From CAIWHR01 sp963846855 (GTDB lineage Bacteria; Pseudomonadota; Gammaproteobacteria; Burkholderiales; Casimicrobiaceae), in contig CAWJXK010000004.1 in the NCBI GenBank assembly GCA_963846855.1, forward strand, positions 372,001-436,000: 64,000 nt of DNA, in the 5' to 3' direction. A program made the position numbers and the translations under genes. The notes beneath the pieces are model-generated. The model searched no databases and was not told the origin of the DNA. It worked only from the letters and a program-made list of their open reading frames with translations. Shown piece after piece: positions 52,162-60,429 of the stretch (the stretch's first letter is position 1; each line of letters begins with the position of its first letter).

Positions 52162-53100
52162 TCAGCGTCGCGGCGGCGATTTCGCAACCGCATCGGCCTG
52201 CACCTTCGCAAGCAGCTCGGCGGCGCACGCGAACACGCCCGCGTCGGCCAGCAGCGCGTTATGCGCGACGCCGACGAAGTCAACTTCTTCCGAGCCGTCC
52301 CAGCGCGCGCTGAGCTGCGGGATGACCATCGAGTCGTGCCAGCTCCAGAGCGCGACGCAGCGCACACCCGGCGGCGGCGCGTCACGGTTGAGGCGCTCGA
52401 GCCATTCGCCGCCAGGGCGCATTTCGCCGAGGCAGGTTCCCGGGAACATTCCCGCGAGAATGCTGCCGCGGTGCGGCGTCCCGATCGTCACCACTGCACG
52501 GATCCCGTCCGTTCCGTAACGGCGCAGGTATGCGCGCGCGACGAGACCTCCCATGCTGTGACAGAGCAGCGTGACGCCGGAGGCGCCGGTCGCGGTCCTG
52601 ATGGCCGCGACCTTTTCCGCGACCTGCGCGGCGAATATTTCGATCGAGGCCAGCGGCGGCCCGTACGACAGCGTGTACAGCGGCCCGATGCCGCGCTCGC
52701 GCAGACGTTGCATGAAAGGAAACCAGACGCCGGCGTTGCAGCCGATCCCGTGCAGCAGCAGCACCGGCGCCCCGGCAGGCGCAGGCGCGGGCTCGCGCAT
52801 CAGCCACCAGCGGAATCCCATCCGGATCGGCGATCCGGCGATGCAACGCACCTCGGTCAGGAAGCATCCTACGGCGCGCCACGACCCGATTCGCTTGTCC
52901 GGCGGCCGCGGCGAACGGTGAATCCATGCGATCGCGAACCAATAGGTGACCGCGACGAAGGGAACCGCGAAATACGCCGCGACCGCGCCGAGGATCACGA
53001 GCGGCCACGGCGCACCCTGCGCGATCGCGTGCGCGCCCCACGCCGCATAGGCGGCAGCGCCAAGCAGATACAGCGCAGCCAGTGTGACGGCGGTGATCAA
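52162..53100 (-). CDS. Membrane-anchored alpha/beta hydrolase (lipase-like)
   Basis: 312 residues. Two N-terminal hydrophobic spans (~1-20 and 34-58) anchor it in the membrane. The hydrolase domain has LLLHGIGCNAGVW (oxyanion region), the nucleophile elbow CHSMGGLVARAY, GTPHRGSILAG and a late His (FVGVAHNALL) that can complete the Ser-Asp-His triad. Lipase/esterase class; substrate unknown. A four-base gap plus overlap-free order after the MerR gene on the same strand suggests co-transcription. Confidence 0.83.
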   Translation of the reverse strand: MITAVTLAALYLLGAAAYAAWGAHAIAQGAPWPLVILGAVAAYFAVPFVAVTYWFAIAWIHRSPRPPDKRIGSWRAVGCFLTEVRCIAGSPIRMGFRWWLMREPAPAPAGAPVLLLHGIGCNAGVWFPFMQRLRERGIGPLYTLSYGPPLASIEIFAAQVAEKVAAIRTATGASGVTLLCHSMGGLVARAYLRRYGTDGIRAVVTIGTPHRGSILAGMFPGTCLGEMRPGGEWLERLNRDAPPPGVRCVALWSWHDSMVIPQLSARWDGSEEVDFVGVAHNALLADAGVFACAAELLAKVQADAVAKSPPRR

Positions 53101-53109
53101 ATCAGCGCG

Positions 53110-54051
53110 TCATCGCCGGGCCACAGCCGCTTCCGCGGCCTGCGGAAAATGCGCGCGCCAGCTCTTGAGCGCGCCCAGCACCGCGGCGAGCTCGGGGATC
53201 AGCACGACGCCCGGCAGCGTCTTGCGCACGCGGCGCGTCATCTCGCCGCCCGCCCACAGCGTCATGCCTTGCGGCAGCTGCCGGCGCAGCGTCGCGAGAC
53301 CGTCGCTCGCCTGGCGCACCGGAAAGGCCGCCGAGAACGACAGCGCGAGGATGTGCACCTCATGCGCGAGCGCGGCGCGGCGAATGTCCTCGAGCGGCGT
53401 CTGGACGCCGAGCGAGATGCATTGCGTGCCCTCGGGCACGAGCATCGCCTCGACCATCAGCAGGCCAAGCCCGTGGTGCTCGCCCGGAAACGTCGTCAGC
53501 AGCACGCGCGGCGTTCCTGTCTGGCGCGGAAAGGAATTGATCGCGGCACGGAGCACGGCCTGCATCTGCTCGGTGTAAAGATGCTCCTCGAACACCGGAA
53601 GCTCGCCGCGCATCCACGCGTCGCCGATCGCGCGGTTCAACGGCGCCAGCGACTCCTGGACGAACCGCTGCAGCCCCTGCTTCATGATGAGGTTCGCGAG
53701 CGAATTCTGCAGCGCGGTGACGTCATGCGCGCGCAGCATCGCCAGCACGTCCTTCTCGATGACGGGCGTGGACGTGTCGGCGCGCGCTGCGGTTCGCGCT
53801 TCGGCCAGCGTGTTGAGCGCCTCCTGCGTCGCGTGGATGATCTTGCCGGGGCGCAGGCCCACGTCCATCAGGCGCTTGATCGTGCGCAGCTTCTCGATCT
53901 CGGAAACCGAGTACTGGCGCTCGCCGTTCTCGTCGCGGCCGGGCTTGGGAAAGCCGTAGCGACGCTCCCACATCCGCAAGACGTCCTTGGACAGGCCGGT
54001 CTCGCGCTCGACTGCGCTGATATTGAGAATGATGCTGTGGGAGGGGTCCAT
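53110..54051 (-). CDS. MerR-family regulator with a cobalamin-binding-type domain (CarH/LitR-like)
   Basis: 313 residues. MerR HTH at ~8-75 (ISAVERETGLSKDVLRMWER then RYGFPKPGRDENGERQYSVS). The second part has W-x9-EH (AWMRGELPVFEEH), the upper-ligand region of CarH photoreceptors, and a B12-fold in which the usual D-x-H-x-x-G reads E-H-H-G-L-G within FPGEHHGLGLLM. So the lower cobalamin ligand His may remain while the Asp is Glu. Could be a B12-based light sensor or a B12-free relative. A perfect 7-bp palindrome lies upstream. Confidence 0.85.
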   Translation of the reverse strand: MDPSHSIILNISAVERETGLSKDVLRMWERRYGFPKPGRDENGERQYSVSEIEKLRTIKRLMDVGLRPGKIIHATQEALNTLAEARTAARADTSTPVIEKDVLAMLRAHDVTALQNSLANLIMKQGLQRFVQESLAPLNRAIGDAWMRGELPVFEEHLYTEQMQAVLRAAINSFPRQTGTPRVLLTTFPGEHHGLGLLMVEAMLVPEGTQCISLGVQTPLEDIRRAALAHEVHILALSFSAAFPVRQASDGLATLRRQLPQGMTLWAGGEMTRRVRKTLPGVVLIPELAAVLGALKSWRAHFPQAAEAAVARR

Positions 54052-54122
54052 CGACGCGTTCTTTGTTCAGGGTTGGCGGGCGAAACCGGCCCTGAATCGG
54101 CAATTGTCGAACAAAATTTGCG

Positions 54123-54139
54123 TTATGTCCAAGACATAA
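54123..54139. promoter_or_regulatory. Perfect palindrome upstream of the MerR gene
   Basis: TTATGTCcaaGACATAA: 7-bp arms around a 3-base centre, 72 bases before the regulator's ATG, in an AT-rich patch unlike its surroundings. A likely autoregulatory operator for the MerR/CarH-like protein. Confidence 0.55.
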
Positions 54140-54437
54140 TTAGGTTTCTGCCGTACGCGGCGAAGGCGATCGACGACGGGCTTGGCAAGTGCCCGGAGCC
54201 TTCGCAAACCCCCGCGACTTTCACCGATCGCGTGCGCATTCGAATCCGGATCGCGCATCGGCGCGCGTTCATCGCGTCGACGTTCGCACACGTGCATTCG
54301 CAATCGCCGCCCGCGCGAATGTCGCACCGAAATCCCGGTGCATCGGCGCAGCACGGAATGATCTCGGAGCGAACTCACGCGCGACGCGCGACGGTTTCCA
54401 GATGCGGGGGCCAATGACACGGGGCCGCGTCTCACCT

Positions 54438-54467
54438 TTGACCAAGGCGTGGGCGATCGCCTATACT
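54438..54467 (+). promoter_or_regulatory. tRNA promoter
   Basis: TTGACC (54438-54443), 18-base spacer, TATACT (54462-54467), ten bases before the tRNA 5' end. A strong sigma-70 match. Confidence 0.8.
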
Positions 54468-54477
54468 TGCGGCCCTT

Positions 54478-54554
54478 GGCGAATTAGCTCAGCTGGTTAG
54501 AGCAGAGGAATCATAATCCTTTGGTCCGGGGTTCGAGTCCCTGATTCGCCACCA
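54478..54554 (+). tRNA. tRNA-Met (CAT anticodon)
   Basis: 77 bases with an encoded CCA end. Acceptor GGCGAAT/ATTCGCC, D-arm GCTC/GAGC, anticodon stem GAGGA/TCCTT with loop ATCATAA (anticodon CAT), and T-arm CGGGG-TTCGAGT-CCCTG. Acceptor begins G-C, so it is not the initiator. Elongator Met is the likely identity; tRNA-Ile2, whose C34 is modified to lysidine, cannot be excluded by sequence alone. Confidence 0.9.
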
Positions 54555-54561
54555 AAAAAAC

Positions 54562-54594
54562 AACGGCCTGCAGCGATGCAGGCCGTTTTGTCTT
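54562..54594 (+). terminator. Intrinsic terminator after the tRNA
   Basis: Perfect 11-bp stem AACGGCCTGCA / TGCAGGCCGTT with loop GCGA, followed by TTGTCTT. Seven bases downstream of the tRNA CCA. Confidence 0.88.
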
Positions 54595-54616
54595 GCGGCG
54601 GGGACAGGTCGCGCCG

Positions 54617-55516
54617 TTACTTCTGCGGCACTTTCGACCAGGTCGAATCAGGGTTGAATTCTTTCATCGCCATTGCGACCGAACTTCCGTTCGGGCCGAG
54701 ATCCTTCTCGTAGACGGTGCCGTCCTTGCCGGCGATGAACGTCATCACGCCCGTGTCGCCCCATTTGACCGGCCATGCGACGAACGCGTAGCCACCGGTC
54801 ATCGCGCCGTTGGCGACATAACTCAATGCGCCGCCGGGCGCGTCCTTGCCCTGCGCCGTCAGCACCCGGTAGCGATAGCCGTGATAGCCCTGGCCCGGCT
54901 TCACCGTCGCGACTTCGGAACCCAACGGGCTCTCGGGCTCGCCCGGCTTCGTCGGCCAGTAAAGGCCGTCCCTCTTTCCCTTGGTCGAGATGATGCGTGG
55001 CGCGTAGTCGTTCTTGCCATTCTTGTCGCGGTCGAACTTGCGGTAATCCTCTTCCGCGTCCCCGCATGCGAGCACGACCTGGATGGCGTTGAGCTCGTTG
55101 CGGCCGATGCGCCGGATGCGCAGCTCCTCGGGCGTCGCCTGCGTGTCGAACGACCAGCCCGCCTCGGACTTGACGATCGGGATCGGCAGCGTCCAGCCGT
55201 TTGTGCCGACCTCGAGATACGCCTTAGCGTCGCCCGCCTGCACGATCTTGTGGGACTTCGCCCATGCCGCGAGGAAGTTGGTCACGCTGTTCGCGGTCCG
55301 GTGCGGAATGTATTTCGCGTAATCGGCGCCGACGATGGCCTTGAGCGCGTCGCCGTCGTTGGCGGCGAGGCTCTGGACAAATGCGTTTGCCGCGGCATCC
55401 GGCGTCGGATACGCCTTTTGCGCCTGCGCGGCGGGAGCGATCACCAGGGCACACGCGCCGAGCGCCAACGCGAGGCCGCGCGTGGCGCGATTCAGGAGAG
55501 AGGATTGCGTTTTCAT
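54617..55516 (-). CDS. DUF2950 family secreted protein
   Basis: 299 residues with a signal peptide (RGLALALGACALVIAPAAQA). The mature protein has YPTPDAAANAFVQSLAANDG, LRIRRIGRNELNAIQVV, LYWPTKPGEPESPLG and GYHGYRYRVLTAQG, the DUF2950 pattern. The ATG at 55516 is the only start that gives the signal sequence. It follows the DUF3300 gene by 16 bases; the pair is commonly adjacent. Function unknown; periplasmic or exported. Confidence 0.88.
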   Translation of the reverse strand: MKTQSSLLNRATRGLALALGACALVIAPAAQAQKAYPTPDAAANAFVQSLAANDGDALKAIVGADYAKYIPHRTANSVTNFLAAWAKSHKIVQAGDAKAYLEVGTNGWTLPIPIVKSEAGWSFDTQATPEELRIRRIGRNELNAIQVVLACGDAEEDYRKFDRDKNGKNDYAPRIISTKGKRDGLYWPTKPGEPESPLGSEVATVKPGQGYHGYRYRVLTAQGKDAPGGALSYVANGAMTGGYAFVAWPVKWGDTGVMTFIAGKDGTVYEKDLGPNGSSVAMAMKEFNPDSTWSKVPQK

Positions 55517-55532
55517 TTTTCCGGTCTCCCTG

Positions 55533-56903
55533 TCAACGCCGCCCGCCGCCGCCACGGCCACCGCCACCACGGCCACCGCCGCCGCCCGACGGACGCGACG
55601 CACCGCCGCCCGACGGACGCGACGCACCGCCGCCCGAGGGACGCGACGCACCGCCGCCCGAGGGACGCTGCGCCTGCTGCATCGACCTCTGACTCGAGTT
55701 GCCACGGCTGATTTCGGTGCCCGCGCGGCGATCGGTAACGCCGCTCATGGCGTCATTGCGCGAAGGCGCTCCGCCTCGGTCGAAGCTCTGGGCCTGACCG
55801 CGACCCACGTCGCGGTTCATGTTCTGCGCGCCGCCTCGGTCGAGGCTCCTCGCCTGCTGGTTGAGATTCCCGCGGTTGGCGTCGCTCAACGCGGCGCGAT
55901 CCGTGCTGACGCCGCGGTTCTGCAGCGACTGCTGCGCGCGCTGGCGGTCGGCGTCCTTGCCGCGGTACTGGTCGCGATTGACCTGCTGCGAGCGGTTCTG
56001 CAGATTCTGCCGGGTCTGCTCGCCGCCGCGGTACGGCGTGTTCCTGCGATTCTCGACGTTGTGATTCCACTTCGCGTTGTTGATGTTGCCGCGGTTGATC
56101 TGGTTGTTGCGGTTGATGTTGTTGTAGCGGTTGACGTTGATGTTGACGTCGTGGTTCCACCAGTTGCACCCGCCCCACATCGCGTTGCGCACGCCGATGC
56201 CCACGCCCCACGCGATGCCCGTGATCACCGCCGCCGAGAACCAATAGCCCGGTGGATAAGGGATGTAATACGGCGGGTAGGCGGGGTACGGCCACGGCCC
56301 GTAGACGTAGGTCGGGTTGTACGACGGAACGTAGATCACCTCGGGGCTCTTCTGCTCGATGACGATCACCTGCGGAGGCGGCGGTGGCGAGGCCGCCTCG
56401 ACGACGACGTCCGGCGGCGGCACGGTCTCGGTCGTGACGATAACCTCGTTGTTCGACTTGAGGTTGCCCGCCCTCTGCGCGGCCGCGCGCAGTCGCTGCA
56501 CGGAATCCATCACGGCGTCGGGCTGTGCGAGGAACGCGTCGCCCAGGTCCTTCACCCAATCGGGCTTCTCACCCATCATGATGATGACCTGCGGAAAGGC
56601 GACGAGCGACTGCACGCTCGGGTCCCAGGGCTGGTCCTGGACCTTCTCCACGGCCTCGTCGCCCTTGTCGTCCGCGTGGGCGCGTGACCATTTGGCGGCT
56701 TCGGCCACGTCGGCCGGGTAGGTCGACGCCATCAGCACCTGCGACAGCAGCGCGTCCGGATACAGCGCGATCTGCGCGGTCATCTGGTCGAGCTGCTCCC
56801 TGGAGAACGGCTTGTCGCCGGCCTGGGCGGCGGCGATCGCCGGAGCGGCGAGCGCCAGTGCCAGAAGCGGCCAGCGCAGCCAACGGCAGACAGAGGTCGT
56901 CAC
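55533..56903 (-). CDS. DUF3300 family secreted protein
   Basis: 456 residues from a GTG at 56903 with AGGAG upstream. Signal peptide (WPLLALALAAPAIAAAQ), DUF3300 domain ~20-260 (LDQMTAQIALYPDALLSQVL, VQSLVAFPQVIIMMGEKPDW), a Pro/Tyr-rich stretch (YGPWPYPAYPPYYIPYPPGY), then an Asn/Arg/Gln-rich low-complexity region and Gly-rich repeats RPSGGGAS at the end. Likely cell-surface or matrix protein. Operon with DUF2950. The longer open frame to 56945 is not needed. Confidence 0.87.
   Translation of the reverse strand: MTTSVCRWLRWPLLALALAAPAIAAAQAGDKPFSREQLDQMTAQIALYPDALLSQVLMASTYPADVAEAAKWSRAHADDKGDEAVEKVQDQPWDPSVQSLVAFPQVIIMMGEKPDWVKDLGDAFLAQPDAVMDSVQRLRAAAQRAGNLKSNNEVIVTTETVPPPDVVVEAASPPPPPQVIVIEQKSPEVIYVPSYNPTYVYGPWPYPAYPPYYIPYPPGYWFSAAVITGIAWGVGIGVRNAMWGGCNWWNHDVNINVNRYNNINRNNQINRGNINNAKWNHNVENRRNTPYRGGEQTRQNLQNRSQQVNRDQYRGKDADRQRAQQSLQNRGVSTDRAALSDANRGNLNQQARSLDRGGAQNMNRDVGRGQAQSFDRGGAPSRNDAMSGVTDRRAGTEISRGNSSQRSMQQAQRPSGGGASRPSGGGASRPSGGGASRPSGGGGGRGGGGRGGGGRR
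55581..55676 (-). repeat. 24-bp tandem repeat in the DUF3300 gene
   Basis: Four units of 24 bases (starting 55581, 55605, 55629, 55653) encoding RPSGGGAS. Two sequence variants (GACGG and GAGGG) occur in pairs, pointing to stepwise duplication. Confidence 0.85.
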
Positions 56904-57052
56904 GGGAACTCCTGAGGAGCTTGGTTGCGCGTCGCTTCCGCGCAAAGGACTCTTGATCGGGGTGCGTCGCGGATTCTAGCGAACCCACGCACACGCGTCC
57001 ATGCGCTGCCAGGGTTCGCTCGATCCTGCACGTCCTCTGGCAGAATGCGGCG

Positions 57053-57670
57053 ATGCCCGCTCCGGGATTCGCCGCCGACCTCGAAGGACATCGCGCCTAC
57101 CTGCTGCGGGTCGCCCGACTGCAGTTGCGCGACGACGCTCAGGCCGAGGATGTCGTGCAGGAAACCCTCGTCGCCGCGCTGTCGGGCGCCGGATTCTCCG
57201 GCAAGTCGAGCCTCAAGACCTGGCTCACGGGCATCCTCAAGCACAAGATCGTCGATGCGATCCGACGCAAGCAGCGCGAGCCGCAGGCCGCGAGCACGTT
57301 CGGCGACCTCGACGACGAGCTCGACATCGAGGACTTCGACGCGATGTTCGACCGCACGGGCCACTGGAGCCCGAAGCCGGCCGCCTGGGGCGATCCGGAG
57401 GACGCGCTCGATCGCCGCCAGTTCATCGAGATCGTCGACTTCTGCCTGGAAAAGCTGCCTCCCAACACGGCCCGGGTATTCATGATGCGGGAGGTGCTGG
57501 AGCTCGAGACCGCCGAGATCTGTAAGGAATTGGCGATCACCCCGAATAACCTCTGGGTGATCCTGTACCGGGCCAGGATGGCGCTCCGGCTGTGCCTCGA
57601 GCAGAACTGGTTCGCCGCCGACGCGCCGCGCCGCGGCGCGGCCGGACCGGGGACTCCGGCTGCCCGTTGA
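57053..57670 (+). CDS. ECF-type RNA polymerase sigma factor
   Basis: 205 residues. Region 2 spans ~10-75 (YLLRVARLQLRDDAQAEDVV then QETLVAAL, SLKTWLTGILKHKIVDAIR) and region 4 ~130-190 (LEKLPPNTARVFMMREVLEL then TAEICKELAITPNNLWVILY). The pattern resembles sigma factors paired with small zinc-finger proteins. The next gene, six bases on, encodes such a protein, so this may be a sigma/anti-sigma unit. Divergent from DUF3300. Confidence 0.9.
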   Translation: MPAPGFAADLEGHRAYLLRVARLQLRDDAQAEDVVQETLVAALSGAGFSGKSSLKTWLTGILKHKIVDAIRRKQREPQAASTFGDLDDELDIEDFDAMFDRTGHWSPKPAAWGDPEDALDRRQFIEIVDFCLEKLPPNTARVFMMREVLELETAEICKELAITPNNLWVILYRARMALRLCLEQNWFAADAPRRGAAGPGTPAAR

Positions 57671-57675
57671 CCGTC

Positions 57676-57858
57676 ATGTTCGGAAGCTCATTCTCCTGCC
57701 GGGAAATCTCACGCCTCGTCTCGCGGCTGCAGGACGCGCCGCCCAGCTCGTGGGAGCGCGTGAAGCTGCGCCTGCATCTCACCTTCTGCGACGCCTGCAC
57801 GCGATTCGACGCGCAGATGCGCGTGCTGCGCGAGGCGATGCGCCGCTACCGCAGCTGA
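57676..57858 (+). CDS. Small zinc-finger (zf-HC2-like) putative anti-sigma protein
   Basis: 60 residues, MFGSSFSCREISRLVSRLQD..., with Cys8 and a later H-x3-C-x2-C (HLTFCDAC) that could bind zinc as in ZAS-type anti-sigma factors. No membrane segment. The ATG at 57676 is six bases after the sigma stop; a TTG overlapping that stop is an alternative. Co-translated with the sigma factor. Confidence 0.75.
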   Translation: MFGSSFSCREISRLVSRLQDAPPSSWERVKLRLHLTFCDACTRFDAQMRVLREAMRRYRS

Positions 57859-57887
57859 CGCCGCCGGCGCGCGTATCATGGCGCCTC

Positions 57888-58094
57888 ATGGTCTCACTCA
57901 TGGTCAACGGCGAAGCACGAACTCTGGCCTCGGAGTCCGCGAGCGTGGCCGCGCTGGTGCGCGAGCTCGGGTTCGAGGGCAAGCGCGTGGCGGTCGAGCG
58001 AAACGGCGAAATCATTCCGAAGAGCCTGTACGACGTAACGGCGCTCGCCGACGGCGACACGCTCGAGATCGTCCGCGCGGTGGGCGGCGGCTGA
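57888..58094 (+). CDS. thiS: Sulfur carrier protein ThiS
   Basis: 68-residue ubiquitin-like carrier that delivers sulfur for the thiazole of thiamine. VNGEARTL at the start and GDTLEIVRAVGGG at the end; the C-terminal Gly-Gly is thiocarboxylated. Either ATG 57888 or ATG 57900 could start it. 22 bases before thiG. Confidence 0.92.
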   Translation: MVSLMVNGEARTLASESASVAALVRELGFEGKRVAVERNGEIIPKSLYDVTALADGDTLEIVRAVGGG

Positions 58095-58116
58095 CCCGGC
58101 GCGGTAAAATCCTGCC

Positions 58117-58932
58117 ATGAACGCTCCGCACCAAAGGGCCGACACTGCTTTTGCCGATCCGCTGCTGATCGCCGGCCGGGCCTACCGCTCGCGCCTTCTG
58201 GTCGGCACCGGCAAGTACCGGGATTTCGGCGAGACGCGCGCCGCAATCGTCGCCTCGGGCGCCGAGATCGTGACCGTGGCGATTCGCCGCACCAACATCG
58301 GTCAGGACCCGCATGCGCCGTCGCTCACCGACGCGCTGCCGCCCTCGGAATTCACCTATCTGCCCAACACGGCCGGCTGCTACACCGCCGACGACGCCGT
58401 GCGCACCCTGCGGCTCGCGCGCGAGCTCCTCGACGGTCACACGCTGGTCAAGCTCGAGGTGCTGGGCGACCCGAACACGCTGTTCCCGAACGTGCGCGAA
58501 ACGATCAAGGCCGCGGAAACGCTGGTCGGTGAAGGCTTCGAGGTGATGGTGTACACGTCGGATGATCCGATCATCGCGCGCGAGCTCGAGGCGATCGGCG
58601 TCGTCGCAATCATGCCGCTCGCATCATTGATCGGCTCCGGGATGGGCATCCTCAATCCATGGAACCTCAAGCTCATCATCGCCGACGCCAAGGTGCCGGT
58701 GCTGGTGGACGCGGGGGTCGGCACGGCCTCGGATGCCGCGATCGCGATGGAGCTCGGCTGCTCGGGCGTGCTGATGAACACGGCGATCGCGCTCGCCACC
58801 GACCCCGTGCGCATGGCGCGCGCGATGCGGCTCGCCGTCGAAGCGGGACGCGAGGCCTTCCTCGCGGGACGGATGCCGCGCAAGCTCTACGCCGCAAGCC
58901 CCAGCTCGCCCGACGCGGGCCGCATCGGCTGA
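58117..58932 (+). CDS. thiG: Thiazole synthase ThiG
   Basis: Builds thiazole phosphate from deoxyxylulose phosphate, dehydroglycine/iminoacetate and ThiS thiocarboxylate. 271 residues. LLVGTGKYRDF, catalytic Lys in LVKLEVLGDP, MPLASLIGSGMGI and VLVDAGVGTASDAAIAMELG are conserved. TAAAAT at 58105-58110 could be a local -10 box. Confidence 0.96.
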   Translation: MNAPHQRADTAFADPLLIAGRAYRSRLLVGTGKYRDFGETRAAIVASGAEIVTVAIRRTNIGQDPHAPSLTDALPPSEFTYLPNTAGCYTADDAVRTLRLARELLDGHTLVKLEVLGDPNTLFPNVRETIKAAETLVGEGFEVMVYTSDDPIIARELEAIGVVAIMPLASLIGSGMGILNPWNLKLIIADAKVPVLVDAGVGTASDAAIAMELGCSGVLMNTAIALATDPVRMARAMRLAVEAGREAFLAGRMPRKLYAASPSSPDAGRIG

Positions 58933-58938
58933 TCCGCG

Positions 58939-59613
58939 GTGCGGCGTCCGAGCCCGGCCCGCAACACCGCGCGCGCCGCGCTCGCCGGCGCGCTCATCGC
59001 AAGTGCGTTCGCGACGGCGCTGCCGCTCACCCTCGACGAAATCGCCGGCCTGTGCGGCAGCGGCGCGGGGCCGGAGAACTGCGGGCGCAGGATCGAAGCC
59101 GTGCAGTTGAAGCGCCTGCCCGATCTCGCGAAACGCGACGGCGCGACCCTCGTCATCTCGCTCTATCCGGCGGGGACGATGACCTTCGCCGACGCCGACG
59201 TGCGCGGCGGCCTGCGCACCTACAGCCTCTACGATTACATCAGCGAGATCAACGCCGTCGTGCTCTATGTGACCGAAGGCACCGAATCGTCGTTCGTGCT
59301 GCTGCAGCGTATCGGCGGCCGCCGGACCGACCTGCCCTCGGATCCCGTCCTGTCGCCGGACCGGCAGAACCTCATCACCGCCGACTTCTGCGCGGAGCGC
59401 TGCACGAACGAGATCGTGCTCTGGCGGGTGACGAAAGATGGCGTCCACAAGACGCACGCCTGGCGCCCGCGCGAGCAGTGGATCGACGCGGCGGCGACGT
59501 GGAAGGACGCGGGCACCCTCGCGATCGAGTACACGCCGGCGGGTGCGCAGAAGGCAAGCGTGATGAATGTCAGGATTTCCGACGCCGACTGGGTCCGTTT
59601 CCCGCCTCGATGA
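58939..59613 (+). CDS. Conserved hypothetical protein between thiG and trmB
   Basis: 224 residues starting with GTG at 58939. N-terminal hydrophobic segment (RAALAGALIASAFATALPL) suggests a signal peptide. Cys in GLCGSGAGPENCGRR and FCAERCTNEIVLWR could form disulfides, which fits export. No family recognised. Its stop overlaps the trmB ATG, so it is co-translated with trmB. Confidence 0.7.
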   Translation: MRRPSPARNTARAALAGALIASAFATALPLTLDEIAGLCGSGAGPENCGRRIEAVQLKRLPDLAKRDGATLVISLYPAGTMTFADADVRGGLRTYSLYDYISEINAVVLYVTEGTESSFVLLQRIGGRRTDLPSDPVLSPDRQNLITADFCAERCTNEIVLWRVTKDGVHKTHAWRPREQWIDAAATWKDAGTLAIEYTPAGAQKASVMNVRISDADWVRFPPR

Positions 59614-60368
59614 CGGCTTCCATGATGCCTCGACGTCCGGCAGGCGACGCCGCGTCACTCCCGGGCGCATCGGGCGATGTGACGCCGATCGCGCATCGTC
59701 GCCCCGTCAGGAGCTTTGTGTTGCGGCAGGGACGCATGTCGCCGGCGCAGCAGCGCGCGCTCGACACGCTGCTGCCCCGCTTCGGCTTGCCGTGGCAGGA
59801 ATCGCCGCCCGACTTCGACCGCGAGTTCGGCCGCCGCGCGCCGCGCGTCCTCGAAATCGGCTTCGGCATGGGCGAGACGACCGCGGCGATCGCGCAGGCA
59901 CATCCGGAGCTGGACTTCCTCGGTGTCGAAGTGCACGGTCCCGGCGTTGGCGCGCTGCTGCAGCGATTGGGCGTCCTCGGCCTCTCCAACGTTCGCGTCA
60001 TCCGGCACGACGCGGTCGAAGTGGTCGCGGCGATGATCCCCGAGAATGCGCTCGCCGGAATCCACGTGTTCTTTCCCGATCCCTGGCCGAAGAAACGCCA
60101 CCACAAGCGGCGCCTCCTCAACGCGGCGTTCGTCAGCGAGCTCGCGCTGCGGCTCTCGCCGGGCGGCTATCTGCACGTGGCGACCGACTGGGAGGACTAC
60201 GCGCAGGAAATTATGGCGACCCTCGAGGCCGACCCGCTACTGGCCAACACTGCGAGCGGATTCTGCGCGCGACCGGCGCATCGGCCGCAGACCAAGTTCG
60301 AGGCGCGCGGTCTAGCGCTCGGGCATGGCGTGTGGGACCTCGTGTTCCGCAGAAGCGCCGCCGGCTGA
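59610..60368 (+). CDS. trmB: tRNA (guanine-N7-)-methyltransferase
   Basis: Methylates G46 in the variable loop of tRNA. 252 residues: SAM motif LEIGFGMGETTAAIA, FFPDPWPKKRHHKRRL, and the C-terminal TKFEARGLALGHGVWDL. A 30-residue N-terminal extension precedes the core. Starts in an ATGA overlap with the preceding gene. Convergent with the WbsX gene. Confidence 0.95.
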   Translation: MTASMMPRRPAGDAASLPGASGDVTPIAHRRPVRSFVLRQGRMSPAQQRALDTLLPRFGLPWQESPPDFDREFGRRAPRVLEIGFGMGETTAAIAQAHPELDFLGVEVHGPGVGALLQRLGVLGLSNVRVIRHDAVEVVAAMIPENALAGIHVFFPDPWPKKRHHKRRLLNAAFVSELALRLSPGGYLHVATDWEDYAQEIMATLEADPLLANTASGFCARPAHRPQTKFEARGLALGHGVWDLVFRRSAAG

Positions 60369-60429
60369 CGCTGAACAGACCGGCCCGGCGCAACCCTTCG
60401 CGCGGCGTGCAGTGCGCGCGCGGCGGACG

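Larger units (their letters stand above)
54052..54477. other. merR-tRNA intergenic region
   Basis: 426 bases. It contains the palindrome at 54123-54139, a featureless middle section, and the tRNA promoter at 54438-54467. No gene is supported. Confidence 0.6.

Noticed and set aside
54478..54554. Initiator tRNA-fMet
   Set aside because: The first acceptor pair is G-C, whereas bacterial initiators have a C-A mismatch there.
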